A DNA stretch of 33,017 nucleotides from an uncultured Actinomycetes bacterium (GTDB lineage: Bacteria > Actinomycetota > Actinomycetes > S36-B12), in the NCBI GenBank assembly GCA_913061025.1, contig CAJXUJ010000003.1, positions 1-33,017 on the forward strand, written 5' to 3'. Both the position numbers and the translations under genes were made by a program. Numbering within the stretch: the first letter of the stretch is position 1; every line of letters begins with the position of its first letter. Shown here one piece after another: positions 8,862-18,118 of this stretch. The notes beneath the pieces were generated by a model that saw only the letters and a program-made list of their open reading frames with translations, was not told where the DNA came from and ran no database searches.

Positions 8862-9794
8862 ATGGATACCCGCACGCGCTACCCACTGCCACCCGTTGCT
8901 CCTGACGATTCGCCGGTGTGGCAAGACCCGGCTCATAGTTCGATGCGCGCGGGGTGCGGATGGGAAACGGTGGGTGACTATCGGGACATCCGATACGAGA
9001 TTTCCACGGGTGACGACGCGGGGATTGCCAAGATCACGATCAACCGGCCGCACAAGCGGAACGCCTTCCGGCCGCAGACTCTCTTCGAACTCTCGCACGC
9101 AATGAACGTCGCCCGTGATGACGACCGCATCGGGGTCATCATCCTGACTGGGCAGGGCGATCTCGCCTTCTGCTCGGGAGGCGATCAGGTGATCAGGGGA
9201 GACGACGGTTACATCGGCGACGACGAGGTCGCGGATAAGGGAATCGGTCGGCTGAATGTGCTCGATTTGCAGATCCAGATTCGACGCACTCCCAAGCCGG
9301 TGATCGCGATGATTGCGGGCTACGCCATCGGCGGTGGCCACGTGCTCCATGTGGTCTGCGATCTGAGCATTGCCGCGGACAACGCGCGCTTTGGTCAGAC
9401 GGGTCCCAAAGTTGGTTCCTTCGATGGGGGATACGGCTCGGGTCTACTGGCCCGGACCATCGGGCAGAAGCGATCGCGTGAGGTTTGGTACACCTGCCGG
9501 CAGTACGGGGCCGAGCAGGCTTTTGACTGGGGTCTGGTGAACGCCGTTGTTCCGATCGAGGATCTCGAGATCGAGACGGTTCGCTGGGCTCGGGACATGC
9601 TGCAGTTGTCGCCGCTCGCACTGCGAATGCTGAAGGCTTCGCACAACGCGGCCGACGATGGCCTCGCGGGTGTGCAGCAGTTGGCAGGCGATGCGACGCT
9701 GCTGTTCTACATGACCGAAGAGGCGCAAGAAGGGCGAGACGCCTACAAAGAGAAGCGTGCCCCGGACTTCGAGCAGTTCCCGCGGCGTCCGTGA
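8862..9794 (+). CDS. menB: 1,4-dihydroxy-2-naphthoyl-CoA synthase (MenB)
   Basis: Crotonase fold: [83 protein letters not shown]. The track ORF opens at 8454; start reassigned to ATG 8862. Confidence 0.96.
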   Translation: MDTRTRYPLPPVAPDDSPVWQDPAHSSMRAGCGWETVGDYRDIRYEISTGDDAGIAKITINRPHKRNAFRPQTLFELSHAMNVARDDDRIGVIILTGQGDLAFCSGGDQVIRGDDGYIGDDEVADKGIGRLNVLDLQIQIRRTPKPVIAMIAGYAIGGGHVLHVVCDLSIAADNARFGQTGPKVGSFDGGYGSGLLARTIGQKRSREVWYTCRQYGAEQAFDWGLVNAVVPIEDLEIETVRWARDMLQLSPLALRMLKASHNAADDGLAGVQQLAGDATLLFYMTEEAQEGRDAYKEKRAPDFEQFPRRP

Positions 9795-10858
9795 CATCAG
9801 GCTGGCCTCCTGGGCCGGAGTCGGTCGAGGAGCTGCTCGGCGCTGCGGTTGCCTTCTCGCTCCCCTTGCGAGTTCCCTTCCGGGGTCTGACTGTTCGCGA
9901 GGGCATGCTGATCAAAGGGCCATCGGGTTGGGGTGAGTTCGCGCCGTTCGACGATTACGACGCGTCTCGAAGCGCTCGCTGGTTGGCGGCCGGTCTCGAG
10001 GCAGCCTGGGGTGAGTGGCCACCGGCGTTGCGTTCGTCGATCGAGGTCAACGCGATCATCCCCGGCGTCGATGCGACTCGAGCGGGTGCTCTTGCGCGGG
10101 AAGCGATCTGGGAGCAGGGGTGCACCACGATCAAAGTCAAGGTCGGGACATCCCTCGCCGATGACGAAGCTCGAGTGGTGGCAGTACGGGACGCGTTGGA
10201 CTCATCCAATGTCGATGGCCGGATCCGACTCGACGCGAACGGTCTGTGGAGTCTGGAGCAGGCACGCACCGCGCTCCGTCGCCTCGGTCGCTATGGAATC
10301 GAATACGTGGAGCAGCCGTGCGCCACGTTGGACGACATCGCTCGGCTCCGCGCGGAGGTGGATGTTCCTATCGCGGTCGATGAGGTGATTCGGCTGGCTT
10401 CGGATCCGCAGGGTGTTCGCTTGGACGGCAAAGCTGATGTGGCTATCTGCAAGCCGATGACGGTTGGCGGTGCACACGCAACCGTTCGTTTTGCGGAACG
10501 AGTGGGAGTCCCGGTAGTGATCAGCGGATCTTTGGATTCGAGCATTGGGCTGTCGGCGTGTATCGCCGCTGCGGCCGCGCTCCCCGACCTTCCATTCGCG
10601 AGTGGGCTCGGCACCGGTGCCCTGTTCGAACGCGATGTCACGGATCCGCCGATCCGTCCGACATCAGGGAAACTAACCGTCGAGCGAACGGCCCCCGACC
10701 TCGAAGCGTTGATGCATGCGACAGAAGGCGTGTCCGAGGAGCGAGCCCGCTGGTGGCGCGAACGCCTGGTCGAGGCGTATCAGGTGCTGACATTGAGCGA
10801 TTACGCTGACGTCCGCGGGCCTGACCCGTCCACGGACGCGAGGAAGATGGAAGGCTGA
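9791..10858 (+). CDS. menC: o-succinylbenzoate synthase (MenC)
   Basis: Enolase superfamily: [76 protein letters not shown] overlap with menB. Confidence 0.93.
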   Translation: MTSGWPPGPESVEELLGAAVAFSLPLRVPFRGLTVREGMLIKGPSGWGEFAPFDDYDASRSARWLAAGLEAAWGEWPPALRSSIEVNAIIPGVDATRAGALAREAIWEQGCTTIKVKVGTSLADDEARVVAVRDALDSSNVDGRIRLDANGLWSLEQARTALRRLGRYGIEYVEQPCATLDDIARLRAEVDVPIAVDEVIRLASDPQGVRLDGKADVAICKPMTVGGAHATVRFAERVGVPVVISGSLDSSIGLSACIAAAAALPDLPFASGLGTGALFERDVTDPPIRPTSGKLTVERTAPDLEALMHATEGVSEERARWWRERLVEAYQVLTLSDYADVRGPDPSTDARKMEG

Positions 10859-10862
10859 GCCC

Positions 10863-12617
10863 GTGGAAACCCAGATGCCTCCGTCGGTTGCCCAAGCCCT
10901 CGTGATGGTGGACGAACTCATGCGCTGCGGTGTCACGGATGTGGTGCTCGGCGTGGGGTCTCGGTCGGCACCATTGGCCCTTGCGTTGGCGGCCGCAGAA
11001 GAACGAGGCGAAATTCGACTCCACGTACGCGTCGACGAGCGCGTCGCGGGATTCCTTGCCCTGGGAATCGGCAAGGCGACGGGGGTGCCCGCTGCAGTCG
11101 TGACGACTTCGGGAACGGCCGTGGCAAATCTGCTGCCGGCCGTCGTTGAAGCTCACGAGTCGCGCATCCCACTCATCGTCCTCACCGCGGATCGGCCGGG
11201 CCGCCTTCGCGATGTGGGCGCTAACCAGGTGATCGCTCAGTCGGGCATCTTCGGCAGGTTCAGCAAACTCGACATTGACATGGAGCCGGCCCACGGCAAC
11301 GAGAATCGCTACTGGCGGTCCACAGTCGCCCGGAGCGTGGCGGTGGCGACGGATTCCATCGATCCGGGACCCGTTCACGTGAACGCTCCCTTCGAGGAAC
11401 CCCTCGTCGGTGACGCGGTGATGCAGCCACTCCCGCCCACGTTGGCAGGTCGCCCTGATGGTCGGCCGTGGACCGCGGATGCACGGCTCGTCGCCGGGAT
11501 GAGCATTCCGCTGGACGAGGCGCTCGCGCTGCTCGATGAGCAGGCGACCGTTCCCGCGCGGGGCCTGATCGTGGTTGGTGATCACAATGACGACGACACC
11601 GTGGATCTCGTAGACGAACTCGCCGATGCGCTCGGCTGGCCGGTCATCTCCGAACCATCGGGACGAGCGAGTGGCGCTCAGCAGGGATTGGCGCACGGTC
11701 CGCTGGTGTGTGACGACCCGAGTTTCGTCGATGCTCATGTCCCGGATCTGGTGATCACAGTGGGCCGGGTAGGTCTCTACCGCTCGCTAGCGGCGTTGAT
11801 AGCCGCATCGACCATGCACATCGCAGTCGACACGCGCTCGTCCTGGAGTGACCCCACTCGCAGTGCCGACCTAGTACTCGCGTCGGTCCCATTGCCTCCC
11901 TCGTCGGCGGGCGATGACCCCGAGTGGTGGTCGGATTGGGAACGGGCGGACCTCCTTGCGGCCGCTGCCGTGGAGACAGTGCTCGGTTCGGACAGTGGTG
12001 TGCTGACCGGAATGCAAGTAGCGCGCGTCGTGACGAGTGTGCTTCCGGAAGACGGTCAGTTGTTTCTCGGATCCTCTTCTGTGGTCCGACACGTCGGCAG
12101 TTTCGCCGGAGGCTCGCTCGCCACTATCGATGTTCTGGGGAACCGTGGAACGTCCGGCATCGATGGCTGTGTGTCGACCGCGTGGGGTGCAGCGGTGGGC
12201 TTTCAAGCACTCGGTGGAGGCTCGACCGTGGCGTTGGTTGGCGATGAGACCTTCTGGTACGACTCCAATGCCCTCGCCGTGTCACAGGAAGAACCGCGGC
12301 CCGATCTCGTCGTCGTCGTTGTGGACAACGACGGCGCCGGAATCTTCTCGACGCTCGAACAGGGTGCGGGCGCGTTCGAGTCGCACTTCGATCGGGTCTT
12401 CGGAGTGCCGTTGGGTCTTCGACTGTCGGAGCTCGCGTCGAGCTACGGCGTCTCGGTTTGCGAAGTCACCTCGGGCTCAGAGTTAGCCGAGGCAGTGAGC
12501 GAGCGGCTGTCGGACGGAGTTCACGTCGTGGTTGTCCGAACCTGCGATCGGACGATGGAGGCTGAAACACTCTCGAGCGTGCGGGATGCCGTTCGCCAGG
12601 CGATCGACAGCGGCTGA
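10863..12617 (+). CDS. menD: 2-succinyl-5-enolpyruvyl-6-hydroxy-3-cyclohexene-1-carboxylate synthase (MenD)
   Basis: TPP-dependent: DVVLGVGSRSAPLALALA, RVDERVAGFLALGIGKATGVPAAVVTTSGTAVANLLPAVVEA, VLTADRPGRLRDVGANQ, NRGTSGIDGCVSTAWGAA, VVVDNDGAGIFSTLEQG. Confidence 0.96.
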   Translation: METQMPPSVAQALVMVDELMRCGVTDVVLGVGSRSAPLALALAAAEERGEIRLHVRVDERVAGFLALGIGKATGVPAAVVTTSGTAVANLLPAVVEAHESRIPLIVLTADRPGRLRDVGANQVIAQSGIFGRFSKLDIDMEPAHGNENRYWRSTVARSVAVATDSIDPGPVHVNAPFEEPLVGDAVMQPLPPTLAGRPDGRPWTADARLVAGMSIPLDEALALLDEQATVPARGLIVVGDHNDDDTVDLVDELADALGWPVISEPSGRASGAQQGLAHGPLVCDDPSFVDAHVPDLVITVGRVGLYRSLAALIAASTMHIAVDTRSSWSDPTRSADLVLASVPLPPSSAGDDPEWWSDWERADLLAAAAVETVLGSDSGVLTGMQVARVVTSVLPEDGQLFLGSSSVVRHVGSFAGGSLATIDVLGNRGTSGIDGCVSTAWGAAVGFQALGGGSTVALVGDETFWYDSNALAVSQEEPRPDLVVVVVDNDGAGIFSTLEQGAGAFESHFDRVFGVPLGLRLSELASSYGVSVCEVTSGSELAEAVSERLSDGVHVVVVRTCDRTMEAETLSSVRDAVRQAIDSG

Positions 12618-12629
12618 CGAGTCAGTTTC

Positions 12630-14345
12630 ATGGACCCCGAGCGTCGCGAAAGGATCGTTCAAGCAGCGGCCGATCTGTTTGCCGCTTACGGAGTAATCAA
12701 CGTCGGACGACACGACATCGCGCGCCGAGCCGACGTCACGATGCGATCGGTGAACGCCGTCAGTGCCCACCGAACAGACCTGCTCCGGGAAGTGCTCGAG
12801 CGTCTCCCGACCAGCCCGGTTGCCGAAGCCATCCGGGCGCAGGCGGATAGCCCCTCCGATGAAGAATCTGGGGCGACGGCGATGTCGGCTCTTCTGTCTG
12901 CCGCTCACGAAGCGCTGGGTAACCCATCGGCAGCATGGGATCCGCTCGAATTGCAGGCTCTCGCGGCCGCGCCTTATGACGACGCTCTGCGCGCCCTTGT
13001 CGGATACCGCGTCGAGCGCCGCTGGGATGCGGTGCGCGAAGTCCTTCGACAACTCGAAATCTCCGGTGACCGGAAAGACGTAGATGCAGCGGTTTTGCAC
13101 GTGCTGGCTGTAGGGATCGGTGTTGCTGTGCTCGCACCGGTTCTGCCGGGGGCGCACGACACCCGGGCGTGGACTGCTTTAACAGCCCGCATCATGGAGA
13201 GCCTGTCTGCGCATGAGCCGCTTGCCGGACAGGGGTCGGGATTGGGGCCAGCGGGCCGCACCTGGCGGGCGCGACTACAGCTTCCGAGCGGCCCGGATTC
13301 GATTGCTCACCTCACTCGGGTGTTGTCCATGCTCGACGTATCACTCGTCACGATGACGGTGGCTCCGGTAGGGGCCGACGAGACTATGTCCCTGATTGAT
13401 CTGATCCTTCGGTCTTCCGATCAGATGTCGCGCGCGATGGTTGTCGATTCCCTTCGGACTGTGGGTGAAGACGTGGTAGTCGGTCGAGGTCAAGAAGGCG
13501 ATGTCGATGATGTTGCCGCCCGAGTTCTCGAACTCAGCACTCGATTACTCGGTCAACCGGAGTTCGCTCCGCAAGCTGCCGCCGAACTGCTGCTCGCGGA
13601 TTCCTGGCAAGTGGTCGACGCCTCGGTGGGCGAGGACTCCTCGCCTTTTGCGGCCCGTCTGCAGTGGACGGTTGATCGACACGTGATCGTCCGCCGAGCC
13701 AACGCCCCCTTCACCGCTGGTGAGTACGCGCGCGCGACCGCGCTGCTGGAGTTGATGGACGCGGTAACCGTGGCTCACGGCGCTGCGAGTTTCGGCTGGC
13801 TCGACACTCTTGCCGATGGCACGGAGTTGGTTACTCGGCTTGCGCGGCCCGAGGACACCGCCGAAGTCGAGAACCTGCATCGGCGCTGTTCCCCTGACAG
13901 CCTCTATCAGCGGTATTTCACGCCGAAGAACACGTGGCGTGAAGAGAACCTGCGCCGAATCTCCGGAGGTCACCGCGGGATCACCCTCGTCGTTACCCGG
14001 GGCGAGGCCGAGATCGTGGCTATTGGAAACGCTTTTCCGCTTACTCCGGACGAGGGGGACTCCGAACACTTCACCCGGGGCGAAGTTGCCTTACTGGTGG
14101 ACGACGAATGGCACGGACAGGGCATCGGTCGGCTGCTGCTCAGCCATCTCATCGAATCGGCCCCGCAATTGGGGTTCACGCACCTGGTGGCTTTCGTACT
14201 GGAAGACAACGTCGCAATGCAGTCGTTGCTCGACGCGGAGGTGTGGGAGACGCGTCCGGCCCCCGATCTCGGAGCGAATGCGCGCGCATACGCCGCTTCG
14301 GTTGAAGCGCTTAGCGAGACTCGAGAGCCGTCTTCATCGGAATGA
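12630..14345 (+). CDS. Multidomain protein: TetR-like N-terminus, ACT-like middle region, GNAT acetyltransferase C-terminus
   Basis: aa 1-60 TetR-like (RRERIVQAAADLFAAYGVINVGRHDIARRADVTMRSV...DLLREVL). aa ~212-287 ACT-like (WRARLQLPSGPDSIAHLTRVLSMLDVSLVTMTVAP). aa ~400-560 GNAT (TRLARPEDTAEVENLHRRCSPDSLYQRYFTPK; VALLVDDEWHGQGIGRLLLSHLI; VLEDNVAMQSLL). Confidence 0.75.
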   Translation: MDPERRERIVQAAADLFAAYGVINVGRHDIARRADVTMRSVNAVSAHRTDLLREVLERLPTSPVAEAIRAQADSPSDEESGATAMSALLSAAHEALGNPSAAWDPLELQALAAAPYDDALRALVGYRVERRWDAVREVLRQLEISGDRKDVDAAVLHVLAVGIGVAVLAPVLPGAHDTRAWTALTARIMESLSAHEPLAGQGSGLGPAGRTWRARLQLPSGPDSIAHLTRVLSMLDVSLVTMTVAPVGADETMSLIDLILRSSDQMSRAMVVDSLRTVGEDVVVGRGQEGDVDDVAARVLELSTRLLGQPEFAPQAAAELLLADSWQVVDASVGEDSSPFAARLQWTVDRHVIVRRANAPFTAGEYARATALLELMDAVTVAHGAASFGWLDTLADGTELVTRLARPEDTAEVENLHRRCSPDSLYQRYFTPKNTWREENLRRISGGHRGITLVVTRGEAEIVAIGNAFPLTPDEGDSEHFTRGEVALLVDDEWHGQGIGRLLLSHLIESAPQLGFTHLVAFVLEDNVAMQSLLDAEVWETRPAPDLGANARAYAASVEALSETREPSSSE

Positions 14346-15576
14346 GCTTGGCGCGCGACTCGGCGAGTTCGCGTTCGGGATCGGAACCGGCCACGATGCC
14401 GCAGCCGGCGAAGGCGCGGACAGTTCCGGCCTCCCGATTCACGAGTCCGCAGCGCAGAGCAATGCCGAACTCGCCATCTCCTCGAGCGTCGAACCAGCCC
14501 ACCGGACCCGCGTAGCGATCGCGGGACATCCCTTCAAGTTCTCCAATGACAGTCAACGCCCGTTCGGTGGGAGTGCCGCACACCGCCGCGGTGGGGTGCA
14601 GTGAAGCGGCGAGCGAAAGGAGTGATGCGTCGTCGGCGAGACGGCCCGTGACGTCGGTCGCGAGGTGCTGAACGTTCGCGAGTTCGAGCACGCCGGGGCT
14701 TTCGGGGAGGTCCATGTCGGTGCAGTGCGTAGCGAGCGCCTTTGCGACGGAGCGAACGGCATACGCGTGCTCGGCAAGGTCCTTGTCGCTGGCGAGCAAT
14801 GCCTGCGCCAACCCTTGATCCTCTGCGCTATCGCCGCGGCGTCGCACGGTCCCGGCGAGTACCCGACTCGTGACCAAATCACCGGTTCTACGAACGAGCA
14901 GTTCCGGGGTGGCGCCGACGAGATCCGCAACGTTGAACGTCCAGCAGGTCGGATAGTCGCGAGCCAGCCGGTCGAGCAGCAGTCGAGAATCCACGTCACC
15001 TTCGACGTGAGCTATGACGTCTCGCGCGAGAACCACTTTGTCGATCTCACCCGCATTGATGCGTTCGACCGCCTGGCCGACGGCCTTCTCCCACTCCGGT
15101 CCGCTCATCGCGCCGTCGTTCCACGTAACCGAGATGGGGGAGTGTCGGGGTGTGTGCGCGGTGATCTCGTCGGCACGGATAGGTGCCTCGGCGCCCGGCG
15201 CGTGGATCGTGGTCAACCACGCTTGACCCGAACGCTGTCCGACGAGGACCGCGGGAACGATGATTTCCGAGGCGTCCTGAGGGTCGAAGGCGTACGACGC
15301 AAAGGCAATGGGGCCGGTGCCCGGCACGCTCACCGAGTCATCGATGGACATCGTTTCCAGGAGTTCTGCCCACCACCGCTGGGAGCGGGAGAAGCGTTCC
15401 ACTCCGCGAACCTGCAATCGCGCCGCGATGCCCCAACCGACGAGTCCTTCACCGCGCCGTACCCAACACAGGTTCTCGCCGTCGGGCAGTAGCGACAGCA
15501 GGTCGAGATCCGCATCCAGGGGACGGGTAGTCGCAATGAGCTGTGTAGGTGCTTCTGCGTGGGGATGCGGGGACAC
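14311..15576 (-). CDS. menF: Isochorismate synthase (MenF-type)
   Basis: Chorismate-binding motifs: [116 protein letters not shown]. Confidence 0.94.
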   Translation of the reverse strand: MSPHPHAEAPTQLIATTRPLDADLDLLSLLPDGENLCWVRRGEGLVGWGIAARLQVRGVERFSRSQRWWAELLETMSIDDSVSVPGTGPIAFASYAFDPQDASEIIVPAVLVGQRSGQAWLTTIHAPGAEAPIRADEITAHTPRHSPISVTWNDGAMSGPEWEKAVGQAVERINAGEIDKVVLARDVIAHVEGDVDSRLLLDRLARDYPTCWTFNVADLVGATPELLVRRTGDLVTSRVLAGTVRRRGDSAEDQGLAQALLASDKDLAEHAYAVRSVAKALATHCTDMDLPESPGVLELANVQHLATDVTGRLADDASLLSLAASLHPTAAVCGTPTERALTVIGELEGMSRDRYAGPVGWFDARGDGEFGIALRCGLVNREAGTVRAFAGCGIVAGSDPERELAESRAKLIPMKTALESR

Positions 15577-15582
15577 CCAAGA

Positions 15583-15588
15583 AGGGTA
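15583..15588 (-). promoter_or_regulatory. Putative leaderless-type -10 (TACCCT on -) for menF
   Basis: On -: TACCCT, then TCTTGG (6 nt), then GTG (15576-15574). Confidence 0.45.
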
Positions 15589-15627
15589 GGGGCATCACCG
15601 GTGCTTGTCCTCTGGGAGCATTCGGCC

Positions 15628-16326
15628 ATGTCTCGTGCTGGGTTGGACAAGCAACCGAAGGACGTCGCCGCAATGTTCGACGACGTCGCAGAGCGTTACG
15701 ACCTCACCAACGATGTCCTGGCGCTGGGTCAAACTCGACGGTGGCGCAAGGCGGTTGTGTCAGCCGTTGGGGCGCTGCCGGGTGATCGCGTACTGGACCT
15801 TGCGGCTGGGACGGGAACCTCGAGTGAGCCGATTGCGCGTGCCGGGGCTTTCGTCGTTGCGTGTGATTTTTCCCTCGGGATGCTCGCGGTGGGCCGAACT
15901 CGTAATCCGCGGCTGTCGTTCGTGGCCGGCGACGCCCTGCGGCTCCCCTTCGCCGACAACTCATTCGATGCCGTCACGATCTCCTTCGGGCTGCGAAACG
16001 TCAACGACCGTCACGCGGGGCTCCGAGAGCTCCTCCGGGTGACCAAACCGGGAGGCCGGCTCGTGATCTGCGAGTTTTCGCACCCGACCTGGGCACCTTT
16101 CCGCGAGGTCTACTCGACGTACCTGATGGGTGCGCTTCCGGCCGTGGCGAGGCGGGCGTCGTCCAACCCAGACGCCTACGTCTATCTCGCCGAATCCATT
16201 CGAGCGTGGCCCGATCAGCCGGAACTAGCCCAGGACGTGTTGTCCGCGGGATGGGAAAAGGCAGGGTGGCGGAATCTGTCAGGCGGCATCGTCGCCCTAC
16301 ACAGGGCGACCAAACCGGACGCTTGA
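15628..16326 (+). CDS. menG: Demethylmenaquinone methyltransferase (MenG/UbiE)
   Basis: [88 protein letters not shown] 15628 preferred, with GGGAG about 9 nt upstream; track start 15559. Confidence 0.95.
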   Translation: MSRAGLDKQPKDVAAMFDDVAERYDLTNDVLALGQTRRWRKAVVSAVGALPGDRVLDLAAGTGTSSEPIARAGAFVVACDFSLGMLAVGRTRNPRLSFVAGDALRLPFADNSFDAVTISFGLRNVNDRHAGLRELLRVTKPGGRLVICEFSHPTWAPFREVYSTYLMGALPAVARRASSNPDAYVYLAESIRAWPDQPELAQDVLSAGWEKAGWRNLSGGIVALHRATKPDA

Positions 16327-16345
16327 TTGCTCGCTCACCGGGGCC

Positions 16346-16375
16346 TTACATCGCTCATGATCCGGCCACTATGCT
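16346..16375 (+). promoter_or_regulatory. Predicted sigma70-like promoter of the nuo operon
   Basis: TTACAT (16346-16351), 18-nt spacer, TATGCT (16370-16375), in the menG-nuoA intergenic region. Confidence 0.55.
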
Positions 16376-16379
16376 TTCT

Positions 16380-16493
16380 ATGGTCGTGAAGGTTTTCACG
16401 AACGCGCAATGTGTGTTCGTGTGCCAATCGGCCGCTCAGCAGCCACGCTCGCATCCGTTCAACCGACGAATGCGACAACCAAGCGAGGGGTAG
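16380..16493 (+). other. Possible upstream ORF in the nuo leader (37 aa)
   Basis: MVVKVFTNAQCVFVCQSAAQQPRSHPFNRRMRQPSEG*; its stop TAG (16491-16493) abuts the nuoA SD-like GAGGGG and lies 8 nt before GTG 16502. Coding status unproven. Confidence 0.25.
16384..16401. promoter_or_regulatory. Perfect 7-4-7 inverted repeat TCGTGAA-GGTT-TTCACGA: operator or 5' mRNA hairpin candidate
   Basis: Exact palindrome beginning 8 nt past the predicted -10 hexamer. Confidence 0.5.
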
Positions 16494-16501
16494 CCGGCGC
16501 C

Positions 16502-16861
16502 GTGAACGTCTACACGCCGATCTTTGTTCTGGGGGCTTTGGCCTTCGGGTTCGCCGCGTTCTCGGTGGTGATCGCGACCTTCACCGGTCCCAAGCGGTAC
16601 AACCGGGCGAAGTACGACGCCTACGAGTGCGGGATCGAACCCACCCCCCAGCCCATTGGCGGTGGCCGCTTCCCGGTGAAGTACTACCTCACGGCGATGA
16701 TGTTCATCATCTTCGACATCGAACTCGTCTTCCTTTATCCGTGGGCGGTGTCCTTCGACGCTCTCGGCGCCTTCGGACTCGTGGCGATGATGCTGTTCCT
16801 TTTGAATCTGGCCGTTCCCTACGTCTACGAGTGGCGTCGTGGTGGATTGGAGTGGGACTGA
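16502..16861 (+). CDS. nuoA: NADH-quinone oxidoreductase subunit A
   Basis: [68 protein letters not shown] start with GAGGGG upstream; the track ORF opens at 16409. Confidence 0.94.
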   Translation: MNVYTPIFVLGALAFGFAAFSVVIATFTGPKRYNRAKYDAYECGIEPTPQPIGGGRFPVKYYLTAMMFIIFDIELVFLYPWAVSFDALGAFGLVAMMLFLLNLAVPYVYEWRRGGLEWD

Positions 16862-16862
16862 T

Positions 16863-17417
16863 ATGGGTCTTGAAGAGAAGCTTCCCTCAGGGATCTTGCT
16901 GACCAGCGTCGAAAAGGTCGCCGGGTACGCGCGCAAAGGCTCGCTGTGGCCCGCCACCTTCGGTCTTGCCTGCTGCGCGATCGAGATGATGGCGACCGGT
17001 GGCCCCCGCTATGACATCGCGCGGTTCGGCATGGAGGTCTTCCGGGCCTCACCTCGCCAGGCCGACCTCATGATCGTCGCCGGCCGCGTGAGCCAAAAGA
17101 TGGCGCCGGTCCTTCGACAGATCTACGACCAAATGCCCAACCCCAAATGGGTTCTCGCGATGGGTGTGTGCGCCTCGAGCGGCGGAATGTTCAACAACTA
17201 CGCCGTTGTTCAGGGGGTCGATCACGTCGTCCCCGTCGATATGTACCTGCCCGGCTGCCCACCCCGGCCCGAGATGCTCATCGATGCCATCTTGAAGATC
17301 CACGACCAAATTCAGGACATGAAGCTCGGCGCCAACGCCAAAGCGGAGATGTTCGAGAACGAGCAATTGGCACTCGCGGCGCCCAGCACCCTCGAGATGA
17401 AGGGTCTACTCAGGTGA
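16863..17417 (+). CDS. nuoB: NADH-quinone oxidoreductase subunit B
   Basis: [78 protein letters not shown]. Confidence 0.96.
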   Translation: MGLEEKLPSGILLTSVEKVAGYARKGSLWPATFGLACCAIEMMATGGPRYDIARFGMEVFRASPRQADLMIVAGRVSQKMAPVLRQIYDQMPNPKWVLAMGVCASSGGMFNNYAVVQGVDHVVPVDMYLPGCPPRPEMLIDAILKIHDQIQDMKLGANAKAEMFENEQLALAAPSTLEMKGLLR

Positions 17418-18118
17418 CGTCGGATAACACCCCGGTAGTTCCGGACGGCGTGAACGAACTCGACGTCATCGGCGTTCGCGAAGGTGCGTTCAACGTCTCG
17501 GGTTCGGGAGACACGAGTGGTTTTGGCGGTCTGGTCTCGCCGATCGTCATGCCCGGCCCCAGCGAGCGTCCCTACGGAGGCTGGTTCGACGAGGTCGCCG
17601 ATGAGATCGAACTCTCCCTGCAGGCACGAAATCTGCCTGTTTCATCGGTCATCGAAAAGGTGGTGATCGATCGCGGTGAAATCACGTTCTTCGTGCGCCG
17701 TGAGCACATCGTCGATTTCGCGAAGGTTCTCAGGGACGAGCCTGGCCTGCGTTTCGAGATGTGCATGGGGGTGAACGGCGTCCACTACCCCGAGGACGCC
17801 GGCCGTGAACTCCACGCGTGCTACCCCTTCCTGTCCATCACCCACAACCGCCGCATTCGCGTTGAGGTGACCGCGCCGGATGCCGACCCGCACATTCCGT
17901 CGATCGTCGGGGTCTATCCCTCGAACGATTGGCACGAGCGCGAAACCTGGGACTTCTTCGGCATCGTGTTTGACGGACACCCCGGTTTGACCCGTATCGA
18001 AATGCCCGACGACTGGGCCGGCCATCCCCAGCGCAAGGACTACCCGCTGGGTGGCATTCCGGTCGAGTACAAGGGCGCGACCATCCCTGCTCCCGACAAC
18101 CGGAGGGCGTACAACTGA
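17414..18118 (+). CDS. nuoC: NADH-quinone oxidoreductase subunit C
   Basis: [72 protein letters not shown] overlap with nuoB; the track ORF opens at 17147. Confidence 0.95.
   Translation: MTSDNTPVVPDGVNELDVIGVREGAFNVSGSGDTSGFGGLVSPIVMPGPSERPYGGWFDEVADEIELSLQARNLPVSSVIEKVVIDRGEITFFVRREHIVDFAKVLRDEPGLRFEMCMGVNGVHYPEDAGRELHACYPFLSITHNRRIRVEVTAPDADPHIPSIVGVYPSNDWHERETWDFFGIVFDGHPGLTRIEMPDDWAGHPQRKDYPLGGIPVEYKGATIPAPDNRRAYN

Noticed and set aside
11372-11385. Perfect palindrome CGTTCACGTGAACG resembling an operator
   Set aside because: Lies inside menD, encoding the MenD-like segment GPVHVNAPFEEP, so codon constraint is the simpler explanation; half-sites resemble the nuo palindrome only over TTCACG.
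16409-16501. 31-aa N-terminal extension of nuoA (track start 16409)
   Set aside because: NuoA normally starts close to its first TM helix; GTG 16502 has an SD-like GAGGGG upstream.
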